Source of the DNA: Actinomadura hibisca NBRC 15177
GTDB taxonomy: Bacteria; Actinomycetota; Actinomycetes; Streptosporangiales; Streptosporangiaceae
Direction of reading: 5' to 3'
Length of the DNA stretch: 50,550 bases
Assembly (NCBI RefSeq): GCF_001552635.1
Contig: NZ_BCRO01000048.1
Location: 1 to 50,550 of the forward strand
Positions 23,527-31,385 of this stretch are shown here, piece after piece; within the stretch, counting starts at the first letter, position 1; the number at the start of each line of letters is the position of its first letter. The notes beneath the pieces were generated by a model. It was not told the origin of the DNA. It saw nothing but the letters and a program-made list of their open reading frames with translations, and ran no database searches. The position numbers and the translations under genes were made by a program.

Positions 23527-23567
23527 AAGCCCACGACAAAGGGATGTGGGACGGGTCCGTAACCGCG

Positions 23568-24566
23568 ATGATGGCCGGTATGGGGCGGAGATCGGCGGCG
23601 GCCGGGGCCGGGCTCGGGCTGCTGTCGGCGGCCGAGGCGGTCCATCGCACGATGGGCTCGGACGTCCTGCTGCCCATCGCGCTGCTCGCCGGACTGTGCG
23701 CGACGCTGCCGCTGGTGCTGCTGCCCGAACGGCCCGGCCTCGCCGCGGTCGTCGTGACGGCCGCGACGCCGCCGACGATCGCCTGCTACCGCGCGCCCGC
23801 CGTCGCCGCCCTGCTCGCGCTCGTCGCGGCGTGGGCGGCGCTGGCCTGGCGGCGCTTCCGCCGGACGCGGGCGGCCGCCGTCGAGCACGACGCCTCCCGG
23901 AGCGCGGTGGAGCGGCACCTGCTGGAGCTGATCGCGCGCGCCGAGCGCGCCCGCATCGCCCGCGAGCTGCACGACGTGGTCGCCCACCACATCTCCATGA
24001 TCTCCGTGCAGGCCGAGACCGCCCGGCTGGCCACCCCCGGGATGCCCGAGCTGGGGGCCGAACGGCTGCTGGCCATCGGCGACACCGCCCGCACCGCGCT
24101 CACCGAGATGCGGCGGCTGCTCGGCGTGCTGCGCGAGGACGCCGGGGCCGAGCCGTCCCGCCGCCCGCAACCGGGCCTGCAACAACTCCTGGAACTGGTG
24201 GACGAGTCGCGGGAGGCGGGGAGCGCGGCCGTCCGGCTCATCATCCGGGGGAGCGTCGCGGCGCTGGACCCGGGCGTGGAGCTGACCGCGTACCGGATCG
24301 TGCAGGAGGCGCTGACCAACGCGCGCCGCCACGCGCCCGGCGCGGCCGTGGACGTCGAGCTGGACTACGCGTCGGGCGCGCTGCGCGTGCTGGTGCGCGA
24401 CAGCGGCCCCGGACCGTCCGACGGCGGCGGCGCGGGCGCGCGGGGGCACGGTCTGCTCGGGATGCGCGAGCGCGTCGCCACGGTCGGCGGCGAGCTGAAC
24501 GCCGGGCCGGGCCCGGTCAGCGGGTTCCAGATCGAGGCCGTTCTGCCGACCGGAGGCGCGGAGTGA
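23568..24566 (+). CDS. Sensor histidine kinase (HisKA_3 type)
   Basis: A 332-residue NarL-partner kinase. Two or three hydrophobic helices in residues 30-95 anchor it; the dimerisation/phosphoacceptor box is ERARIARELHDVVAHHISM with H135. The HATPase domain shows VQEALTNARRHAPG and a glycine-rich lid GHGLLGMRERV. There is no large sensing loop, as in intramembrane-sensing kinases that respond to cell-envelope antibiotics. Start is ATG 23568, with in-frame ATGs at 23571 and 23580. Its stop overlaps the response regulator start (GTGA). Confidence 0.92.
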   Translation: MMAGMGRRSAAAGAGLGLLSAAEAVHRTMGSDVLLPIALLAGLCATLPLVLLPERPGLAAVVVTAATPPTIACYRAPAVAALLALVAAWAALAWRRFRRTRAAAVEHDASRSAVERHLLELIARAERARIARELHDVVAHHISMISVQAETARLATPGMPELGAERLLAIGDTARTALTEMRRLLGVLREDAGAEPSRRPQPGLQQLLELVDESREAGSAAVRLIIRGSVAALDPGVELTAYRIVQEALTNARRHAPGAAVDVELDYASGALRVLVRDSGPGPSDGGGAGARGHGLLGMRERVATVGGELNAGPGPVSGFQIEAVLPTGGAE

Positions 24567-25225
24567 CCGGGATCGGCGTCGTGGTCGTGGACGACCTGGA
24601 GGTGGTGCGCGCCGGGTTCGCCGCGCTGCTGGACACCCAGCCCGACCTGACCGTCACCGGCACCGCCGCCGACGGGGCCGAGGCCGTGCGGGTGTGCGGG
24701 GAGCGGCGGCCGGACGTGGTGCTCATGGACGTGCGGATGCCGGTCATGGACGGCATCGAGGCGACCCGGCGCATCACCCGCGCGCCGGACGCGCCGCGCG
24801 TCCTGATGCTGACGACGTTCGACCTGGACGAGCACGTCTACGACGCGCTGGTGGCCGGGGCCAGCGGCTTCCTGCTCAAGGACGCGACCGCCGAGCGGCT
24901 GTTCGACGCCGTCCGCGTCGTCGCGGCGGGCGAGGCGCTGCTCGCGCCGAGCGTCACGCGGCGGCTGGTGGGGGAGTTCGCGCGGCTGCGCCCGCGCCCG
25001 CCGTCGCCGGAGCTGGAGGCGCTGACCCCGCGCGAGACCGACGTGTTGCGGCTGGTGGCGGAGGGCCTGACCAACGCCGAGATCGCCGCGCGCCTGGTGG
25101 TGGGCGAGGAGACGGTGAAGACGCACGTCAGCCGCCTGCTGCGCAAGCTGGGCCTGCGCGACCGGGTGCAGGCGGTGGTGACGGCCTACGAATCGGGCCT
25201 GGTCGTGCCACGGCGGCCGGGCTGA
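24563..25225 (+). CDS. NarL/FixJ family response regulator
   Basis: A 220-residue response regulator. The receiver domain has the acidic pair D10-D11, phosphoacceptor D56 (VLMDVRMP), the conserved Thr in LMLTTFD and Lys in FLLKDA. The C-terminal LuxR-type helix-turn-helix is LTPRETDVLRLVAEGLTNAE and VGEETVKTHVSRLLRKLG. The GTG start overlaps the kinase stop. It most likely regulates the divergent ABC exporter, whose promoter region contains GGGACG repeats. Confidence 0.94.
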   Translation: MTGIGVVVVDDLEVVRAGFAALLDTQPDLTVTGTAADGAEAVRVCGERRPDVVLMDVRMPVMDGIEATRRITRAPDAPRVLMLTTFDLDEHVYDALVAGASGFLLKDATAERLFDAVRVVAAGEALLAPSVTRRLVGEFARLRPRPPSPELEALTPRETDVLRLVAEGLTNAEIAARLVVGEETVKTHVSRLLRKLGLRDRVQAVVTAYESGLVVPRRPG

Positions 25226-25286
25226 GAATCCGCCGTTTCCGAAACCCCCTTGCGGGAACCCGGCGGTCGTTGAGTACAACTGAGGC

Positions 25287-25793
25287 GTGGGTGACGAAAC
25301 GGAAAACAGTGACAGGCGGGACAAGCTGGAGGCGCTGCTGGCGGAGGTCGGCTACGTGCGGCGCGGCACCGTGCGGTCGATCGAGAGCTACGGCGTGCTC
25401 GTCGACCTGGGCGGGGATGTGACCGGCACGGTGTCCTACGCCGAGCTGACCTGGCAGACGGTCGGGCACGCGTCGGAGGTCGTGGAGGCGGGGCAGGAGG
25501 TCGTGGTCCAGGTGCTGGACGTGGACCTGGAGCGCGAGCGGGTGTCGCTGTCGATGAAGGCGTTGCAGGACGACCCGTTCAAGGCGTTCGCCCGCGCCTC
25601 GGCGGACCGGACGGTGACCGGGCGGGTGACCAAGACCGTGCCGTTCGGGGTGTTCGTGCGGGTGCACGACGGTGTGGAAGGGCTGCTGCACGACTCCGAG
25701 CTGGACGGCCGCGCCTTCGCCGACGGCGACGAGATCACGGTGCGGGTGGCCGAGATCGACCTGACCAACCACCGGGTCAGCCTGTCGTTGTGA
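25287..25793 (+). CDS. Protein with two S1 RNA-binding domains
   Basis: A 168-residue cytoplasmic protein made of two S1/OB-fold domains: VRRGTVRSIESYGVLVDLGG to VDLERERVSLSMKAL (about 22-90; quoted ends only) and VTGRVTKTVPFGVFVRVHDGVEGLLHDSEL (about 108-168; core TVPFGVFVRVHDG). It resembles ribosomal protein S1 repeats but is too short to be S1, and probably binds RNA. The GTG start at 25287 has only GAGG one base upstream, too close for use, while TACAAC at 25275-25280 would suit a leaderless start. Monocistronic. Confidence 0.85.
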   Translation: MGDETENSDRRDKLEALLAEVGYVRRGTVRSIESYGVLVDLGGDVTGTVSYAELTWQTVGHASEVVEAGQEVVVQVLDVDLERERVSLSMKALQDDPFKAFARASADRTVTGRVTKTVPFGVFVRVHDGVEGLLHDSELDGRAFADGDEITVRVAEIDLTNHRVSLSL

Positions 25794-25809
25794 CCGGCGG
25801 TGCGGCGCC

Positions 25810-26208
25810 TCAGTCCGCCGCGCCCGTCGCGCCCGTCGCGCGCAGCGCTTCGCCCAGATCCCCGACCAGCAGCCTCGGGTGCCGCTTCCACCACCACAGG
25901 TCGGGATCGACGCGGTGGAAGTACCCGAGCGCCTGCCCGTCGTCGTCCACCGTCGCGGCGCGGAAACGGCGGTCCAGCTCCTCGACGCGCGGGCTCCAGA
26001 TCACCAGCAGGTGCTCGTCCAGCAGCAACCACGCCTCGCGCAGCCAGTTCCGGCAGTAGAGGTCGTTGGTGTAGGCGTCCACCATGTCCGTGTAGCCGCG
26101 CTCGACCTCGGCGACCAGCCACTCCCACTTCCCGGCCATCTCCGCGATCGTGAACGGCTTGCGCCAGCCCCGCCGGTGCAGTTCCGCGCCCGTCGCCCTC
26201 TCGTCCAT
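25810..26208 (-). CDS. Hypothetical protein
   Basis: A 132-residue acidic protein rich in aromatic residues, with a plausible fold: WRKPFTIAEMAGKWEWLVAE, YTDMVDAYTNDLYCRNWLRE and LLLDEHLLVIWSPRVEELD (each quoted at 20 or fewer). VDPDLWWWKRHP near the C-terminus is distinctive. It is convergent with the S1 gene, 16 bp between stops, and stands alone. I do not recognise a named domain; the composition and complete frame argue that it is real. Confidence 0.75.
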   Translation of the reverse strand: MDERATGAELHRRGWRKPFTIAEMAGKWEWLVAEVERGYTDMVDAYTNDLYCRNWLREAWLLLDEHLLVIWSPRVEELDRRFRAATVDDDGQALGYFHRVDPDLWWWKRHPRLLVGDLGEALRATGATGAAD

Positions 26209-26268
26209 GGGTCCGGCAATGTACCCGCTGGGCGCGTCCCCCGGTGCGGGGCCGGGGGACGCGCCCGG

Positions 26269-26589
26269 TCACCCCGGGTTCGTCACGCGCGCCAGCACGA
26301 TGCCGCCCAGGATCAGCGACAGCGCCGCCACGCGGCCCGCGCTCAGCGGGTCCTTCTGCACGACCACGCCCAGCACGATCGCGCCCACCGCGCCGATCCC
26401 GGTGAACACCGCGTAGGCCGTCCCGACCGGCAGCGTCCGCATCGCCAGCGACAGCAGGTACACCGCCACCGCCGCCAGCACGAAGCACAACAACGTCGGC
26501 AGCGGCCGGGTGAAGTTCTCGGTCGGCTTGATGCTCTGCGACCAGGCGATCTCGACCGCGCCCGCCGCGACGAGGATGAGCCAGCCCAT
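26269..26589 (-). CDS. Small multidrug resistance family transporter, SugE/Gdx-like
   Basis: A 106-residue protein with four membrane helices. E13, the coupling residue of the SMR family, and W16 are in place (AVEIAWSQSIKPTENFTR), and TLPVGTAYAVFTGIGAVGA matches the SugE/Gdx subgroup better than EmrE; such proteins export guanidinium or quaternary ammonium ions as antiparallel dimers. It starts 2 bp after the azoreductase stop and is cotranscribed. No guanidine riboswitch is visible before the operon; control seems to be by the divergent TetR protein. Confidence 0.88.
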   Translation of the reverse strand: MGWLILVAAGAVEIAWSQSIKPTENFTRPLPTLLCFVLAAVAVYLLSLAMRTLPVGTAYAVFTGIGAVGAIVLGVVVQKDPLSAGRVAALSLILGGIVLARVTNPG

Positions 26590-26591
26590 CG

Positions 26592-27239
26592 TCAGATCTC
26601 CTTCGCGAGCGCGCGGGCGGCGTCCAGCGCGTCCGCGTGCGAGGCCTCGTGCGCGTCGCGCAGGTGCGCGAGGTTCGGGTCGACGCGCGAGTTCACCAGC
26701 TCGGCGTTGACGAACACGGCGTCCTCGATGGCGAAGTGCCCGGCGAAGAAGTCGCGCAGGTAGCGCTCCTGGTGGTCGAAGGGCTCGCGGGGCGTGCCGG
26801 GGCCGTAGGCGCCGCCGCGCGCGGACGCGACGACGAAGCGGCGGCCCTTCAGCGACATCTTCGGGAAGGTCACCTGGTCGATCCACGCCTTCAGCGACGC
26901 CGGGATGCCGAAGTTGTACATCGGCGTCGCGATCAGCACGACGTCGGCGGCGACCAGCTCGGCCAGCAGCGGCTCGATGATCGCCCAGGCCTCCTTCTGC
27001 TCCGGGGTGCGCGCGCCCTCGTGCAGGCGGTCCAGAGCGGTGATGCCGTCGGCCAGCAGGTTGTCGCAGATCTCGGTCCACGCCTCGCCGATGAACGGGA
27101 CGGGCTCGGCCGCGAGGTCGCGGTGCACGTAGCGGCCGTCGGGGTTGGCCTCGCGCCATCCGGCGGCGAAGGCGTCGCCGACCTCGCGGCTGACCGAGCG
27201 GCGGCGGGCGCTGGCGTCCAGGTGCAGCAGAACGGGCAT
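26592..27239 (-). CDS. azoR: FMN-dependent NADH:azoreductase
   Basis: A 215-residue flavodoxin-fold reductase of the AzoR/AcpD family that reduces quinones and azo compounds with NAD(P)H. The phosphate-binding start LHLDASARRRSVSRE, the flavin loop ATPMYNFGIPASLKAWIDQV (20 shown) and GGAYGPGTP are characteristic. ATG 27239 has GAGGAG 8 nt upstream. It heads an operon with an SMR efflux gene and faces a TetR gene across paired operators, fitting an inducible response to an electrophile or quaternary compound. Confidence 0.93.
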   Translation of the reverse strand: MPVLLHLDASARRRSVSREVGDAFAAGWREANPDGRYVHRDLAAEPVPFIGEAWTEICDNLLADGITALDRLHEGARTPEQKEAWAIIEPLLAELVAADVVLIATPMYNFGIPASLKAWIDQVTFPKMSLKGRRFVVASARGGAYGPGTPREPFDHQERYLRDFFAGHFAIEDAVFVNAELVNSRVDPNLAHLRDAHEASHADALDAARALAKEI

Positions 27240-27257
27240 GGGAACGCTCCTCAGAAG

Positions 27258-27311
27258 AAGTGGACGTGCTGTCCGCTTACGGTAGACATCAAGCGGACAG
27301 CTTGTCCACTT
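27258..27311. promoter_or_regulatory. Twin TetR operators between azoR and the TetR gene
   Basis: Two 21-bp sites of the form AAGYGGAC-N5-GTCCRCTT occur at 27258-27278 and 27291-27311, with centres 33 bp apart. Together they also form one 54-bp interrupted palindrome with a single centre (27284.5). The right-hand site overlaps the TTGTCC -35 box (27302-27307) of the TetR promoter, whose -10 TAGATT (27326-27331) lies 6 nt before ATG 27338. Confidence 0.8.
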
Positions 27312-27337
27312 ATTCCGGCGTCGGCTAGATTCGCCGT

Positions 27338-27919
27338 ATGAACCTGCTGACGGGACCCGAACCCCGGCCGCGCGAGCGGGCCGACGCCGCCCGCAACCGC
27401 GCCCGGGTCCTGGACGCCGCCGCCGCGCTGTTCGCCGCCCGCGACCCGCGCACGGTCACCATGGACGACATCGCCAAGGCCGCCGGGGTCGGGCGCGGCA
27501 CCCTCTACCGCCGCTACCCGGACACCACCTCGATCGCGATGGCGCTGCTGGACGAGCACGAGCGGCGCTTGCAGGAGGAGATGTTGCGCGGAGACCCGCC
27601 GCTCGGGCCGGGCGCGCCGCCGGGGGAGCGGCTGGCGGCGTTCTACGCGGCGATGGTCGAGTTACTGGAGGCGCACGGCGATCTGGTGCTGGGCGCGGAG
27701 GTGGGTGGCGCGCGGCTGCGGACGGGCGCTTACGGCTTCTGGCGCGCGCACGTGCGCGCGCTGCTGGCGCAGGGCGAGGTGGCGGAGGCCGACGCGCTGA
27801 CCGACACTCTGCTCGCGCCTCTCTCTTCGGAGGTCTACCTACAGCAGCGGGAGCAGGACTTGAGCCCCGAGCAGATCACGGCCGGGCTGGCACGCCTCGC
27901 GCACAGCGTCATGATGTAG
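27338..27919 (+). CDS. TetR/AcrR family transcriptional repressor
   Basis: A 193-residue regulator. The helix-turn-helix lies at about residues 22-65 (VLDAAAALFAARDPRTVTMD and AAGVGRGTLYRRYPDTT). The remainder is helical. Message probably leaderless: TAGATT is 6 nt before ATG. It should repress itself and the divergent azoR-SMR operon through the paired sites at 27258-27311. The final codons (LARLAHSVMM) are the first unit of a 43-bp tandem repeat that continues beyond the stop. Confidence 0.92.
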   Translation: MNLLTGPEPRPRERADAARNRARVLDAAAALFAARDPRTVTMDDIAKAAGVGRGTLYRRYPDTTSIAMALLDEHERRLQEEMLRGDPPLGPGAPPGERLAAFYAAMVELLEAHGDLVLGAEVGGARLRTGAYGFWRAHVRALLAQGEVAEADALTDTLLAPLSSEVYLQQREQDLSPEQITAGLARLAHSVMM

Positions 27920-28019
27920 TCCTGGCCAGGCTGCACGTCTGAGCGCAGCCTCATGACGTAGTCCTCGCCGGGCCTACACGCCTCGCGCATAGCTCGTGGC
28001 ATAGTCCTCGCCCAGACTC
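27891..28019. repeat. Three imperfect 43-bp tandem repeats at the TetR 3' end
   Basis: Units start with CACG at 27891, 27934 and 27977, exactly 43 bp apart, and share a core (C/G)ATGAYGTAGTCCTSGCC, degenerate in the third. Unit 1 encodes the last residues and stop of the TetR gene; units 2 and 3 are noncoding copies. A more degenerate trace continues to about 28050. The arrangement looks like slippage duplication of a gene end. Confidence 0.7.
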
Positions 28020-28058
28020 GCGCAATCGACGTGCGTCTCCTGCCAGGGACAACGCGCC

Positions 28059-28883
28059 TCACGCGTCGGCCGGGCTGCCGTTCTCTTTCACCGCCCGCCG
28101 TGCCGCCTCCGCGAACGCCCGGCTCTTCGCCGTCTCGCCCGCCGTCCGCCACACCACCGCCACCTCCGTCGGCGGCGCGTCCTCCAGTGCCACGAACACC
28201 ACGTCCGGCCGCGCGTAGAAGCAGCACACCGACGCGGGCACCGGCGCGACGCCCTCGCCCGCCGAGATCAGCGTGATCATCTCCTGGAACGTCGTCGCCG
28301 CCCCGAAGCCCGGCTCGCCCGCCAGGTCCGCCATCCGCACCGACTCCCGCCGCGCGAACCGGTGGCCGGACGGCACCGCCAGCACCTGCCGCTCCGACAG
28401 CACCACCGGCCCCACCGTCAGGTCGGGCTCGCGCACCGGCAGCCGCGTCAGCAGCACGTCCACCTCGTCGGCGCGCAGCGGTCCCAGCGGGTCGGACGGG
28501 TGCACCTCGCGCATCTGGATCTCCACGCCCGGATGCGCCGTGCGGAACCCGGTCAGGATGCGCGGCGTCAGCGACCCCGTCGCCGCGCCCAGGAACCCGA
28601 TCCGCAACGCCCCCTGGACGCCGCGCGCCGCCGCCGTCACGTCCGCCTCCACCTGCTTGAGCTGCGCGTACGCGGGGGCGAGGCCGTCCTGGAGTTGCTT
28701 GCCCAGCGGCGTCAGCGACACCCGGCGGCTCGTCCGCTCGAACAGCGGCGCGCCGATCCGCCGCTCCAGCTTCTGCACCGTCTGGCTGACGCGCGCCTGC
28801 GAGATGGTCAGGCGCTCGGCGGTCCGGCCGAAATGCAGCTCGTCGGCCAGCGTCAGGAAGGTCTCGATCTCGTGCTTCTCCAC
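28059..28883 (-). CDS. LysR family transcriptional regulator
   Basis: A 274-residue LysR-type protein: winged helix at 1-60 (FLTLADELHFGRTAERL, SQARVSQTVQKLERRIG) and an effector-binding domain from about 90 (ALRIGFLGAATGSLTPRIL). It is divergent from an aldo/keto reductase operon 119 bp away, the classical LysR arrangement, so it probably controls those genes. The gap contains CGAT-N9-ATCG near 28913, a possible T-N11-A type box. Confidence 0.93.
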   Translation of the reverse strand: MEKHEIETFLTLADELHFGRTAERLTISQARVSQTVQKLERRIGAPLFERTSRRVSLTPLGKQLQDGLAPAYAQLKQVEADVTAAARGVQGALRIGFLGAATGSLTPRILTGFRTAHPGVEIQMREVHPSDPLGPLRADEVDVLLTRLPVREPDLTVGPVVLSERQVLAVPSGHRFARRESVRMADLAGEPGFGAATTFQEMITLISAGEGVAPVPASVCCFYARPDVVFVALEDAPPTEVAVVWRTAGETAKSRAFAEAARRAVKENGSPADA

Positions 28884-29002
28884 GCCGCCCTCACCGATAA
28901 GCCTGTGTGATCGATCGTTCCATTATCGAGCGTTGTTCCGGAATCGCCGCCGAGCCAGAGTTGCAGCTGTCCGAAACACCCGTCCCACCTGGGAGAATCC
29001 CC

Positions 29003-29869
29003 ATGAACGACCGCGTCCTGCTCGGCGGCGACCTGCCCGTCACCCGCATCGGCCACGGCACCATGCGCCTCGCCGACGGCCCCGAGCGCCCCGCCGACCC
29101 CGCCACCGCCGCCATCTGGCGGCCCCCGGCCGACCGGGACGGCGCGATCGCCCTGCTGCGCCACGCCGCCGACGCGGGCGTCACCCTCTTCGACACCGCC
29201 GACGCCTACGCGCTCGGCGGCGGCGAGGAACTGATCGCCGACGCCCTGCACCCCTACCGCGACGAGGTCGTCATCGCCACCAAGGTCGGCGTGCTGCGCC
29301 CCTCGCCGACCGAGTGGGTGCCCCTCGGCCACCCCGCCTACCTGCGCCAGCAGGCCGAGCTGAGCCTGCGGCGGCTGCGCGTCGAGCGCATCGACCTGCT
29401 CCAGCTCCACCGCGTCGACCCCGCCTACCCGCTCGCCGACCAGGTCGGGGCCCTCAAGCAGCTCCAGGACGAGGGCAAGGTCCGCCACATCGGCCTGTCG
29501 GAGGTGACGATCGAGGAACTCCAGGAGGCCGAGAAGACCGCACCGATCGCCAGCGTCCAGAACGTCTACAACCTCGTCACCCGCCAGCACGAGCAGGTCG
29601 TGGACCACGCCGAGGCCAACGGCCTCGCCTTCCTGCCCTACTTCCCGATCGCGATGGGCGCGCACAACGACGAGATCGCCGCTGTCGCCGCCGAGGTCGG
29701 TGCGACGCCCGCGCAGGTCTCGCTGGCCTGGCTGCTGCGCCGCTCGCCCGCCATCGTCCCGATCCCCGGCACGACCTCGATCGCCCACCTGGACCAAAAC
29801 CTGGCCGCCGCCGACGTCCGCCTCACCGACGCCCAGTTCGCCCGCCTGTCCGCCCTGGAAGGGGAATGA
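29003..29869 (+). CDS. Aldo/keto reductase
   Basis: A 288-residue NADPH-dependent aldo/keto reductase. The catalytic tetrad is complete: D64 and Y69 (FDTADAYA), K94 (IATKVG) and H136 (LLQLHRVDP). The C-terminal cofactor segment IPGTTSIAHLDQNL is typical. ATG 29003 has GGGAGAA 8 nt upstream. It is the first gene of an operon with a deazaflavin-dependent oxidoreductase 2 bp downstream, probably under the divergent LysR regulator. It could detoxify a reactive aldehyde. Confidence 0.95.
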   Translation: MNDRVLLGGDLPVTRIGHGTMRLADGPERPADPATAAIWRPPADRDGAIALLRHAADAGVTLFDTADAYALGGGEELIADALHPYRDEVVIATKVGVLRPSPTEWVPLGHPAYLRQQAELSLRRLRVERIDLLQLHRVDPAYPLADQVGALKQLQDEGKVRHIGLSEVTIEELQEAEKTAPIASVQNVYNLVTRQHEQVVDHAEANGLAFLPYFPIAMGAHNDEIAAVAAEVGATPAQVSLAWLLRRSPAIVPIPGTTSIAHLDQNLAAADVRLTDAQFARLSALEGE

Positions 29870-29871
29870 CC

Positions 29872-30276
29872 ATGAGCAACCCGTTCAACGAGAAGGTCAT
29901 CGCGGAGTTCCGCGCCAACCAGGGCCGCGTCGGCGGCCAGTTCGACGGCTCGACGCTGCTCCTGCTCACCACCACGGGAGCCCGCACCGGCCTGGAGCGC
30001 ACCACGCCGCTGGTCTACCTGCCCGACGGCGACCGCCTCGTCGTATTCGCCTCCAACGGCGGCGCGCCCACCTCGCCCGCCTGGTTCCACAACCTCGTCA
30101 AGACGCCGCACGCGACCGTGGAGGTCGGCCCTGACAAGTACGAGGCGCGCGTGGACCTGGTGGACGAGGCCGAGCACGACGCCCTGTGGGCACGTCAGAT
30201 CGAGCGCGATCCTGCTTTCGCCGGGTTCCGCACCAGCGAGCGCGTCGTCCCCGTCGTCGCGCTCACCCGGGCCTGA
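29872..30276 (+). CDS. Deazaflavin (F420)-dependent nitroreductase-family protein
   Basis: A 134-residue split-barrel protein of the Ddn family, which uses coenzyme F420H2 in actinobacteria to reduce nitro compounds or quinones. The family pattern is FRANQGRVGGQFDGSTLLLL (20) then TTGARTGLERTTPLVYLPDG, PAWFHNLVKTPHATVEVG and the C-terminal RVVPVVALTR. It lies 2 bp after the aldo/keto reductase stop. A frame running from 28273 into this gene is spurious upstream of 29872. Confidence 0.92.
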   Translation: MSNPFNEKVIAEFRANQGRVGGQFDGSTLLLLTTTGARTGLERTTPLVYLPDGDRLVVFASNGGAPTSPAWFHNLVKTPHATVEVGPDKYEARVDLVDEAEHDALWARQIERDPAFAGFRTSERVVPVVALTRA

Positions 30277-30733
30277 CCAGCAGGGGAGTGATCGCCTCCA
30301 GCAACCCCGCCGGTTCCACCTCGGGCAGCACGGCGAGCTCGTCGGGGGAGTGCCAGGCGTGGCCCCGGTAGTTCTGGACCTCCTCGGCGGTGAAGGCGGC
30401 CGACTTCACCGCCGGGACGCCCGCGAAACGCGCCAGGAAGAACGGCTCGTCCTTCACGTAACGCGTTCCCAGCCAGCGGAAGTCGCGGTGCACCAGGACG
30501 GGCCCGTCCTGCACCGCGTCCCCCGGCAGCCCCGTCTCCTCGAACAACTCCCGCCGCGCCGCCTCGATCGGGCTCTCGCCCGCGTCGATCCCGCCGCCCG
30601 GCGGCTCCCAGTAGGTGCGCCCGGCCACCGGGTCGTGCCAGCGCATCAGCAGCACCCGCCCCGCCCCGTCCACGCACACGATCCGCACCGCCGGACGGTC
30701 GCTGACCTCTTCCGGCTCCGCGTCCCCCGTCAC
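30263..30733 (-). CDS. Nudix hydrolase
   Basis: A 156-residue Nudix protein with an intact box at residues 47-69 (G47, E53, R61-E62, E65-E66, G68). The N-terminal VRIVCVDGAGRVLLMRWHDP and W42-E-P-P-G resemble housecleaning NTP pyrophosphatases of broad specificity. The start is GTG 30733. It converges on the F420-dependent gene with a 14-bp overlap and lies downstream of the DUF47 gene on the same strand (10 bp), so it may be the tail of the phosphate-transport operon. Confidence 0.9.
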   Translation of the reverse strand: MTGDAEPEEVSDRPAVRIVCVDGAGRVLLMRWHDPVAGRTYWEPPGGGIDAGESPIEAARRELFEETGLPGDAVQDGPVLVHRDFRWLGTRYVKDEPFFLARFAGVPAVKSAAFTAEEVQNYRGHAWHSPDELAVLPEVEPAGLLEAITPLLVRPG

Positions 30734-30743
30734 CGCACGCCCC

Positions 30744-31385
30744 CTAGTGCCAGCGCTTCATCGCCCCGTCCATGATGGCGTCGGCCGCGTCGGTGATGTG
30801 CACCCCGACCATCTCCAGCCGCCGCACCAGCTCACGTTCCTTCATGACGTCGGTGGTCATCTCGCCCTCCAGCACCCGCGCCATCTCGTACTGGTACAAC
30901 CGCCGGATCGCGCCGCCCGCCTTGCGGGCCTCCAGCGCGCTCTCGGCCGCCTTGGACGGCTTCTCCACCAGCATCGTCGCCGCCGCCTCCAGCGCCGCCA
31001 CCCCCGCCTGCACCTCCGCCAGCATCGGCGCGAGCCGCTCCTGATCGGACAGCTTGTACAGGTGGGACTCGCGCACGAAGTCGCGCAGCGTGTCCAGCAC
31101 GTCGTCGATCGAGCGCGACAACCGGAACAGGTCCTCCCGGTCGATCGGCGTCACCAGCGACGACGACAACCGCTCCACGAACGCGCCGCGGTGCGTGTCG
31201 CCGCGGTGCTCGATCTTCCGCATCCGGGCGCGCGCCTCGCCGCGCCCCACCGTCCCGTCCACCATCGAGGCCGCGAGCTCCGCGCCCTCCTCGGTGGTGC
31301 GCAACTGCCCGAGCAGCGCGTCCTCCAGTTCGGTGTCCATCCGCCCGTTGACCAGCCCGAGATAGCGGCCCAAACGTCCCTTCAA
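30744..31385 (-). CDS. DUF47 (PhoU-like) phosphate transport accessory protein
   Basis: A 213-residue all-helical protein of the DUF47/PhoU-like family that accompanies PiT transporters. Characteristic segments are EHRGDTHRGAFVERLSSS, TPIDREDLFRLSRSIDDVLD and the C-terminal EMVGVHITDAADAIMD. The probable start is TTG 31385, which overlaps the PiT stop (TTGA), giving translational coupling; ATG 31340 is the alternative. Family members act with the transporter in low-affinity phosphate uptake. Confidence 0.9.
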   Translation of the reverse strand: MKGRLGRYLGLVNGRMDTELEDALLGQLRTTEEGAELAASMVDGTVGRGEARARMRKIEHRGDTHRGAFVERLSSSLVTPIDREDLFRLSRSIDDVLDTLRDFVRESHLYKLSDQERLAPMLAEVQAGVAALEAAATMLVEKPSKAAESALEARKAGGAIRRLYQYEMARVLEGEMTTDVMKERELVRRLEMVGVHITDAADAIMDGAMKRWH

